Positions 1-5,052 of a stretch of DNA of 5,052 nt are shown here, in pieces (the first letter of the stretch is position 1; each line of letters starts with the position of its first letter). The stretch is from the NCBI GenBank assembly GCA_022599995.1, contig JAHZLG010000069.1, positions 1 through 5,052 of the forward strand. Reading direction: 5' to 3'. The notes under the pieces are model-generated. The model did no database searches and was not told where the DNA came from. It saw only the letters and a program-made list of their open reading frames with translations. The position numbers and the translations under genes are program-made. Source of the DNA: Alphaproteobacteria bacterium (lineage in GTDB: Bacteria > Pseudomonadota > Alphaproteobacteria > CBDBCS01 > JAHZLG01).

Positions 1-1626
1 AACCTCTCCGCTACTTGAAGCGTTATACCCCGACCCCCCAGCGGTATGGCCCGACATGCGTCCCATGTCTGTAGAGATCGAGTCGTTGTAGCTGTATGCA
101 GACAGTGAGCTATGACTTTGATTGCCATAGCTTAGGTTGTCGAAGGAGAGGTTGCCGTGCGAGATGTTTCCCGTTGCCAGCTCCTCTGCGCCTTGTGCCG
201 CCGCTCTTTGTGGCACAGAAAGAAGCGAGGTCGCAAGCCCTTGTAGCTTGCCAGCCCCGAACATAATGCCAGTGGTGATGAAGGGCACGGACATACTCAG
301 GTAACCTGCCATTTGGGAAACTTGGGATTCTACGGATACCACGCCGAGTTGGCACACTACCGTGACACCAGTGGGGCAAATTCCCTGCATTTCCACTGAG
401 GCATTCCTCATCATAATGGTGTTCAGGATCACGAAGCACGGCCCCCAGCTGGATAGCCAAACTAACCCTGAAAAATAACCCTTCAGCACGGTGGCATACA
501 TAGGCGAGAGCATGAGCAAGAAGGCAATAGGGAACATTGCGATATAGAGGAGCTCAAACACACTATGCAACAAGGGCACCCACTTCTGTGCCTGCAACCC
601 TTGGAATTTATAGGCCTCTTGGGCACGCTTCTCGGTACGGACACGGACGAACTCCTGCATCACGGCATCGTTGCCTGTTTGTCCTGCGAAGTCTTTGCCA
701 GAATTAATGAAGGCATTGATCATCGCCTGTTGGCGCAACACTTCCGTGCCATTCGCGCCCGAACTGCCAAATAGGAAGTCATGGCTACTCCCTATTTGTG
801 TGGCGAGGAAGGCACTTGTCGTGGGGTCGGTTCCCCCTCCCGACGTGCCATCCCACCACGACTTCAATCTCCCGGCCCACCCGGTGCTCCCCGCCTCAAT
901 ATCATCCGTCAGCATGTCATTCAATGTAATGGCACCGGTTTCGCACGTGACGATCTCACGCTCGATGACAGAGGCGCCCCCAGTCCCCTCGGTTGTCAGC
1001 ACGAAGGATAAGCTTGGCGCATTGGCTTGTGTGCTCACTACTTGCCACATGTCTTCAGCACGCATGACATCATCCATGCGCATCCTCCCCTGCAGGACAG
1101 AGTAGAACACACAGTTTTGCATGTAAGAAGACAAGGATTCCGTGACAGCATTGTCTTGCACCTCAAACTTAGTCGCTTGTGCCATAAGCCCCGCACCATA
1201 GAGCATGCCGTTTTGCTGATAACTGGCAACCGCAGGAGGGCTAAACGTCGTCTCAAAGAGCCCCGTGAAACGGTCACCGAGCGATGTCGTAAGGTGCGCA
1301 AAATAGGCAAGACCAAATGGGACGTTATCCACAATGATGGACGAGCCACCCCCGGGGGCAAAGTCAAGACGGTCAACAATACGGACACTTGCTTTGGGGG
1401 TGAAAAGAGCCATCGTAATAACAGTCATCGCGAGCACCCATTTCGTTGTCGTCATCAGACTGTTTGACACAGCTGACATCACACCGCCCCATAGCACCCC
1501 CACAAGCCCTACAACCACCATAGAGGTAGCGTAATCGTCTCCTCCCATAATGGCGGCGACCGCATCGAAGACATCGCGAAGCATGCCCGCATTGCCGATT
1601 GTTACTATGTCATATGGTCCGAACAT
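1..1626 (-). CDS. traG: Conjugal transfer protein TraG, N-terminal 542 codons (partial, runs off left edge)
   Basis: TraG is an inner-membrane protein of F-type secretion systems. Its N-terminal half is needed for pilus assembly and mating-pair stabilisation, and its C-terminal periplasmic part is needed for mating-pair stabilisation and entry exclusion. The frame is open from ATG at 1626 to base 1 with no stop. Two hydrophobic segments near residues 34-54 and 62-76 are followed by a long periplasmic stretch, then membrane segments near 355-380 and 384-406 and a hydrophobic region near 440-460. Motifs shared with F TraG, as I recall it, are DNVPFGLA (100-107), NGMLYGA (139-145), YMQNC (168-172), a later conserved TC (227-228), FLFGSS (284-289), LKGYFSGLVWLSSW (381-394) and AGYLSM (440-445). 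A Gly-Asn-Ser repeat follows near 486-504. F TraG is about 938 residues, so roughly 400 residues lie outside, including the entry-exclusion region. An in-frame TGA 14 codons upstream, with no ATG, GTG or TTG between, supports this start. The Shine-Dalgarno sequence is weak. It is the last gene of the visible traN-F-H-G block. Confidence 0.95.
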   Translation of the reverse strand, partial: MFGPYDIVTIGNAGMLRDVFDAVAAIMGGDDYATSMVVVGLVGVLWGGVMSAVSNSLMTTTKWVLAMTVITMALFTPKASVRIVDRLDFAPGGGSSIIVDNVPFGLAYFAHLTTSLGDRFTGLFETTFSPPAVASYQQNGMLYGAGLMAQATKFEVQDNAVTESLSSYMQNCVFYSVLQGRMRMDDVMRAEDMWQVVSTQANAPSLSFVLTTEGTGGASVIEREIVTCETGAITLNDMLTDDIEAGSTGWAGRLKSWWDGTSGGGTDPTTSAFLATQIGSSHDFLFGSSGANGTEVLRQQAMINAFINSGKDFAGQTGNDAVMQEFVRVRTEKRAQEAYKFQGLQAQKWVPLLHSVFELLYIAMFPIAFLLMLSPMYATVLKGYFSGLVWLSSWGPCFVILNTIMMRNASVEMQGICPTGVTVVCQLGVVSVESQVSQMAGYLSMSVPFITTGIMFGAGKLQGLATSLLSVPQRAAAQGAEELATGNISHGNLSFDNLSYGNQSHSSLSAYSYNDSISTDMGRMSGHTAGGSGYNASSSGEV

Positions 1627-1634
1627 CGGAGAAA

Positions 1635-1639
1635 TCCAC
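1635..1639 (-). promoter_or_regulatory. Weak ribosome binding site of traG
   Basis: GTGGA on the minus strand, about eight bases before the traG ATG at 1626. It is the best purine-rich match in the 48 nt traH-traG gap and is much weaker than the traH site. No hairpin or promoter is evident in the gap. Confidence 0.3.
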
Positions 1640-1674
1640 GGCGGATAGAGAGTAGAAGCACCAAGTCATGGCAA

Positions 1675-3084
1675 TCAGAAATTGCCGGCATTGCCCCCTG
1701 AGAAGCCGGCTTGATTTAGGAAGTCTGGCTTGACGCGGGTGCTCAGTCGACGCTCGATCGCATCCAACTGCGTGATCAATTGTTGTGTCTGGATCATCTT
1801 CGCGTCCACCGCTTGACGCTTTTGGTACAGTGTTTCTCGGTTCCTCTGCACGGCATCGATGAAAAAACGTCTTTCCTTCTCTGGGATGCTTCGTTTCGCC
1901 TGAAGGCTTTGCAATCCGAGGGTGTACATTTGGTCGAGCTGGGCAAAGAAAATATCCACTGCGACATACTCCGCAAGAGCGGTCTCAGGTATCGTATCCG
2001 CAAGCGGCGAATAGGCAGACAAGACGTTGATATAGCGATACAAGGGCAGCGTTGTTGCTCCCATGACCCTCAGGGCATCATCGGTGAGAGCACTCCCGTA
2101 TTTTGCAGACATATACATATCCCCTATGGCGACACGCACCTCATCGAGCAGACCATCAGTCAGGGTAGAAACTTCCGTGGTCACATTCTCGCAGTCTGTT
2201 ACCGTGTCACAGCTCAGCTTGAAAACTTGACCACCTTCGAGAAAAATGTTAATCAGCGCATCATCGAGCACAAGCCCCGGGAGCACGGCCGGGATCAGTG
2301 GAGCACTGTCGTTGCTCGGCAGGGGGTAGATAACAGTACCTGTATACGTCATGACCAGCTCAGCACGATCCGGGTCAGCGGCAAGCAGGTCTGTGCCCAT
2401 TAGGGCTTTCCATACAATGTTCCCTACAAGCAACGACTCCTGCTCGGTATCCGAGAGAGAGTTTACCGTTTGTGCGGTTTCTGTTTGACATTGTATCTGG
2501 GCATCATTTCTGTCAATTGACCCACCCTCCATCTTCTTCTTGATGCACGCTTCCGTCAGGTTCGTTTGATGGAACTCCACTGCTCCATCCACGAGGGCTT
2601 TCGCGGCTTGACAGCTATTAATGTTCAAGGCATTGATCTTGTTGATCGTGTCTTGCACCTCGCTCACTGTGTCGGCAATCGTGGGGGATATTGCTTCCAA
2701 AGCCAACTGGAAGGCATAACCGGTACTGTTCTGCGCGATGTTGCGGAGCAGATTGATATATTCATCGACCCCGGCAAAGGACAGTGCGCCCCCATGAATA
2801 TCAATTCCGTTGCACCCGGCATTGATACTTGGCAATTCCGCACGGATAGGGCGCAAATTTGTCTGTGGAAAACGCAAGGCGAGAGAACCCCCCGAAATAT
2901 AGCCGCCCTCCGAAAGGTTGCCGTAGGCTCGAGGATCAGAAATGTTCGATGTGGCAGACAGGTTATTGTAAAAGGCCTCCATCTCCCTTTCGATGTCGCT
3001 CTGGGCGTGGCTTGCCTCAGGCAGAAATACGATGAAGGAAATAACTGTCGCGACAAGGGAAAGGCAACGATTAAGGTGTAGCAT
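1675..3084 (-). CDS. traH: Conjugal transfer pilus assembly protein TraH
   Basis: TraH is a periplasmic, envelope-associated protein required for F pilus assembly and extension. The product is 469 aa, close to the roughly 458 aa of F TraH. A signal peptide covers residues 1-27: a basic start (HLNR), a hydrophobic core and cleavage after SHA. Family motifs are SGGSLALR (64-71), LPSINAGCNGID (84-95), LSFAG (101-105), TGYAFQLAL (121-129), INSCQAA (155-161), VWKAL (224-228), MTYTG (245-249) and EGG (283-285). The mature protein has six cysteines at 91, 158, 180, 199, 292 and 298, in positions that parallel those of F TraH as I recall it. Residues about 400-450 are charged and glutamine-rich and probably form a coiled coil. 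The tail is Gly/Asn-rich (FSGGNAGNF), like the FGGSTL end of F. The start at 3084 has a strong TAGGAG Shine-Dalgarno six bases upstream and overlaps the end of traF by 14 nt, so translation is probably coupled. traG starts 48 nt after its stop. Confidence 0.97.
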   Translation of the reverse strand: MLHLNRCLSLVATVISFIVFLPEASHAQSDIEREMEAFYNNLSATSNISDPRAYGNLSEGGYISGGSLALRFPQTNLRPIRAELPSINAGCNGIDIHGGALSFAGVDEYINLLRNIAQNSTGYAFQLALEAISPTIADTVSEVQDTINKINALNINSCQAAKALVDGAVEFHQTNLTEACIKKKMEGGSIDRNDAQIQCQTETAQTVNSLSDTEQESLLVGNIVWKALMGTDLLAADPDRAELVMTYTGTVIYPLPSNDSAPLIPAVLPGLVLDDALINIFLEGGQVFKLSCDTVTDCENVTTEVSTLTDGLLDEVRVAIGDMYMSAKYGSALTDDALRVMGATTLPLYRYINVLSAYSPLADTIPETALAEYVAVDIFFAQLDQMYTLGLQSLQAKRSIPEKERRFFIDAVQRNRETLYQKRQAVDAKMIQTQQLITQLDAIERRLSTRVKPDFLNQAGFSGGNAGNF

Positions 3085-3940
3085 AGGTTTCTCCTACAGA
3101 GAGCTCTAGGTAGCGATATATACGGTCGGACAACTCGTCCGTGCCGATGATCCCGTAGGCGATCGGGATAAGACTATTCGTCTCGGAGTCGAACAACATG
3201 GTCGCGGGGACAATGCCCTTGTCAAAACCAAGACTTAGAAATTGCCCATAATCCGTGATGCTATTTGGCCACTCGGGCAGGAAGTATCCATCGAGCGAAA
3301 CACCCTGCACAGTGATGTTGTTTTGGATAGCCCACCGCTTAAGGGCAGGCGAATAGACAGTGCAGTAGACACAACTCGTCGTGTAGAAGAAGAAAACACC
3401 GTAGCGGTCTTGCAGTCTTGCAAGCGTTAGCCTCTGGGCTTGCCTTCGTTGATCAACCCATGCTCTTTTGCCTTGCGTGCCTTGGGGGGCTACAAGGTTG
3501 TAGTCGAGCTCAGGGTTGCGCCAGAGCACCCGCCGCCACTGGTCAGCAAAGCTGTGTGCCAAGCTCAGTTGTTGCTCCTGATAGGAGGCGTAGGCGTGAA
3601 TATTTGCCTCGGTAGGCTCAAGGATAGCGCGGGCTTTCAGCTCTTCGAGCTGTTTGCCCACACTATCTAACTGCTCGCGTGCCGTAGGAAGCGAAGGCAA
3701 GGCCTCAGGCGCAGATGGTGAGGCAGGGATCGTGGTTGGGGTGGCAGGTGCCTTCTTTTGGCTCGACTGCTTTGCCTGTTTTTTGGGGTCACAGTAGAAG
3801 TGCCATCCATTGTCATTTGCACACCCCGACCGCTCGGGAGCAAAATATCCCGACTGTTCCACGCTTGCTTGTTGTGCCCCCGCGAGAGGAGGGATAAGGC
3901 AATTCACAAGCAAAAAGAGCCCCGCAAGCAATCGTGACAT
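3071..3940 (-). CDS. traF: Conjugal transfer pilus assembly protein TraF, thioredoxin-fold with CXXC
   Basis: TraF is a periplasmic thioredoxin-fold protein needed for pilus assembly in F-type systems. The product is 289 aa, longer than the 247 aa of F TraF. Residues 1-22 are a signal peptide with probable cleavage after AGA. Next come an N-terminal motif with C40 and C50 (GWHFYCDPKK, compare GWQWYNE in F), a Lys- then Pro/Ala-rich linker (about 53-86), a helical region (about 87-150) ending in NPELDYNL, and a thioredoxin-like domain (about 170-285). That domain has RYGVFFFY, C190-V-Y-C193, a VSLDG strand (214-218) and VPAT at 244-247, whose P245 fits the usual cis-proline. F TraF has no CXXC, so this copy may be redox-active and cover the role of the missing TrbB. 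I chose ATG at 3940, not the upstream ATG at 3982, because it directly precedes a clean signal peptide, has a CGGAG Shine-Dalgarno, and lies 5 nt after the traN stop. Confidence 0.96.
   Translation of the reverse strand: MSRLLAGLFLLVNCLIPPLAGAQQASVEQSGYFAPERSGCANDNGWHFYCDPKKQAKQSSQKKAPATPTTIPASPSAPEALPSLPTAREQLDSVGKQLEELKARAILEPTEANIHAYASYQEQQLSLAHSFADQWRRVLWRNPELDYNLVAPQGTQGKRAWVDQRRQAQRLTLARLQDRYGVFFFYTTSCVYCTVYSPALKRWAIQNNITVQGVSLDGYFLPEWPNSITDYGQFLSLGFDKGIVPATMLFDSETNSLIPIAYGIIGTDELSDRIYRYLELSVGETYATP
3091..3096 (-). promoter_or_regulatory. Ribosome binding site of traH
   Basis: TAGGAG on the minus strand, six bases before the traH ATG at 3084. It lies inside the last codons of traF, so ribosomes finishing traF would be close to the traH start. 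Confidence 0.8.
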
Positions 3941-3945
3941 GATGT

Positions 3946-5052
3946 TTATTCTCCGATACAAGAAAGAGCGGCTTCGCCACAATCTGGGGTACCATAGAAG
4001 CTTGCCACTCGCTCCGCGATGGCGGCAGAGCCCTCGGCGATGTTCGTCGTGAAGTTTTCCGGGAAGTCGAAGGCAGGTGTGAGGTCGACATGATCGAAGT
4101 CAATCATCGTCAGCTGATCGATCGTCAGGGAATAGGGGTCTGCTCCACCGGGGTTGCTTGCCCCACTGCCATCATGGTTCCCGTTGAGATAATTAAACGG
4201 TATCAGGATGCCTTGCTCAATGGCGGCTTGTACGATGATCCGCCCAAGCACGGTGTCAAAACAGCGGTACTGCTGTATCTGCAGGGTCTCGTAGCCATTC
4301 CAATCGAAGAAGCCCGCATTCACATAGCTGCGCTGGGTAAAGGCGTGCAGACAACGCTCTTCTTGTCGCAATTCATACAGACGGTACTCCTCATCGGAGC
4401 ATGACTTCTCGGTGCCTATTCCACTGGTGGCATAGATTGATGTGCAGCATTGCTGAGAAGAGATCGGGCCTAAGGAGTTAAAATCGATGCTGCAGTTGAG
4501 GTTTTCTGCCGGAAACAACTCTAGCCCCGGGGGGTCGGTGTTCTCTATCTCTTGCCCGATAGCCCCCGCAAGAGCGACCGTAAGATAAGCTTCACCGAAA
4601 TCCTCGTTGGGGGCATAGGAGGTGTCCCCCACACCCTCTACGGCATAGCCGTCACCTCCGGTACATATGGTTTCTTCTCTCAGCCCTTCTCCCGTGGGGC
4701 AAGAGAAGGTGCGCTGGAAAGAGGCACAGTCCCCCCCACTGTTTGTGAACAAACACACGTCTTCTAGGTAGTCGCACCCGTCATCGAGGTGCTCTTGGCA
4801 GCTGCCTCCAACGTCTTCCTCTATGCCATTGACACAGGCATAACTGTACCTGCGCTCGAAGACATCCTCCACCGTGTAGCCATAGAAATTGCGGGTTTCT
4901 GCGCCACCTTCCTCATAGGCAGTGACCGGGCACTGTTGTGCGTGCAGTTCGGAACACCCCTGCCACGTGTCAGTAAGCACCGTGAATTCTTCGGAAAGCA
5001 ACGTCGCATTGGAAGCCGTGGATAGCCAATCAGTGCACGTGTATGTCGCTTG
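3946..5052 (-). CDS. traN: Mating-pair stabilisation protein TraN, C-terminal 368 residues (partial, runs off right edge)
   Basis: TraN is a cysteine-rich outer-membrane protein that stabilises donor-recipient contact. The frame is open to base 5052; F TraN is about 602 aa, so perhaps 230 residues and the signal peptide are missing. Numbering the visible part from 1, residues 33-118 carry the spaced-cysteine module of the family: WQGC, QQC, ETRNFYGYTVEDVFERRYSY, then AC, GSC, DGC, DVC, GDC and FSC. A middle region follows, then QCC (201-203), EKSC (215-218) and the C-terminal domain YRCFDTVLGRIIVQAAIEQG (262-281) with LTIDQLTMIDFDHVDLT (309-325), which parallels the CF-x-LARI and LT-EELQ-IDF-IDLS pattern of TraN. 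There are 18 cysteines. Two features look atypical: a Gly/Asn-rich stretch at 290-304 and a tail of about 43 residues after the usual end, with two more cysteines. The N-terminal half, which in F contacts recipient outer-membrane proteins, is outside. traF follows after 5 nt. Similarity to F TraN is low overall; the call also rests on context. Confidence 0.9.
   Translation of the reverse strand, partial: QATYTCTDWLSTASNATLLSEEFTVLTDTWQGCSELHAQQCPVTAYEEGGAETRNFYGYTVEDVFERRYSYACVNGIEEDVGGSCQEHLDDGCDYLEDVCLFTNSGGDCASFQRTFSCPTGEGLREETICTGGDGYAVEGVGDTSYAPNEDFGEAYLTVALAGAIGQEIENTDPPGLELFPAENLNCSIDFNSLGPISSQQCCTSIYATSGIGTEKSCSDEEYRLYELRQEERCLHAFTQRSYVNAGFFDWNGYETLQIQQYRCFDTVLGRIIVQAAIEQGILIPFNYLNGNHDGSGASNPGGADPYSLTIDQLTMIDFDHVDLTPAFDFPENFTTNIAEGSAAIAERVASFYGTPDCGEAALSCIGE
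3951..3955 (-). promoter_or_regulatory. Ribosome binding site of traF
   Basis: CGGAG on the minus strand, ten bases before the ATG at 3940. It lies in the last codons of traN (Ile-Gly-Glu-stop). It supports the start at 3940 over the one at 3982, which would create a 37 nt overlap with traN and a poor signal peptide. Confidence 0.65.

Noticed and set aside
110..460. A 116-codon minus-strand frame within traG
   Set aside because: It is an out-of-frame shadow of the traG coding sequence, which is open through the same bases with clear TraG motifs.
1349..1358. Perfect palindrome CCCCCGGGGG
   Set aside because: It encodes the Pro-Gly-Gly part of a TraG loop, has no T-tract or partner repeat, and looks like chance in coding sequence.
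1780..2403. A 207-codon open frame on the plus strand opposite traH
   Set aside because: It is antisense to a well-supported TraH reading frame, its product has no domain-like pattern, and it is explained by codon bias in traH.
2566..3081. A 171-codon open frame on the plus strand opposite the 5' half of traH
   Set aside because: Antisense shadow of traH with no recognisable product or ribosome binding site of note.
3941..3982. Upstream in-frame start for traF giving a 14-residue extension (MWRSRSFLYRRINI)
   Set aside because: The inner ATG at 3940 has a Shine-Dalgarno and begins a standard signal peptide; the longer form would overlap traN by 37 nt and bury the signal peptide behind a basic leader.
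4999..5001. TTG at 5001 as the start of traN
   Set aside because: The frame stays open to the right edge, and the upstream residues (with the cysteine in TYTCTDW) read like TraN. No signal peptide follows the TTG, so the gene begins outside the window.

Overview
The window is a continuous stretch of an F-type conjugative type IV secretion operon, read entirely on the minus strand (right to left in window coordinates). In transcription order it holds the C-terminal part of traN (3946-5052, cut by the right edge), complete traF (3071-3940), complete traH (1675-3084) and the N-terminal 542 codons of traG (1-1626, cut by the left edge). Nearly every base is coding. The only gaps are 5 nt between traN and traF and 48 nt between traH and traG, and traF and traH overlap by 14 nt. 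I see no RNA gene, insertion sequence, CRISPR array, terminator or internal promoter.

Roles known from the F plasmid: TraN is a cysteine-rich outer-membrane adhesin that stabilises mating pairs. TraF and TraH are periplasmic proteins needed for pilus assembly, and TraF has a thioredoxin-like fold. TraG is an inner-membrane protein with a large periplasmic part, needed for pilus assembly, mating-pair stabilisation and entry exclusion. All four act in the envelope of a diderm donor cell, so the window belongs to a conjugative plasmid or an integrative conjugative element. The remaining core genes (traL/E/K/B/V/C/W/U, trbC) would be expected beyond the right edge, and the rest of traG and then possibly traD beyond the left edge.

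The proteins match the F family in domain layout and signature motifs but have clearly diverged in sequence. The block is stripped down compared with F: there is no trbE or trbA between traN and traF, and no trbB/trbJ/trbF between traF and traH. TraF carries a CVYC motif in its thioredoxin fold, which F TraF lacks, so it may do the disulfide work that TrbB does in F. The likely clients are next to it: TraN with 18 cysteines in the visible part, TraH with six in the mature protein, and TraG.

The host is a Gram-negative bacterium, most likely a proteobacterium with moderate GC content. A compact N-F-H-G order is common in non-enterobacterial F-like systems, including alphaproteobacterial ones, but the sequence alone does not fix the taxon. 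I find no evidence of an undescribed system; the best leads are the CXXC TraF and the atypical TraN C-terminus.
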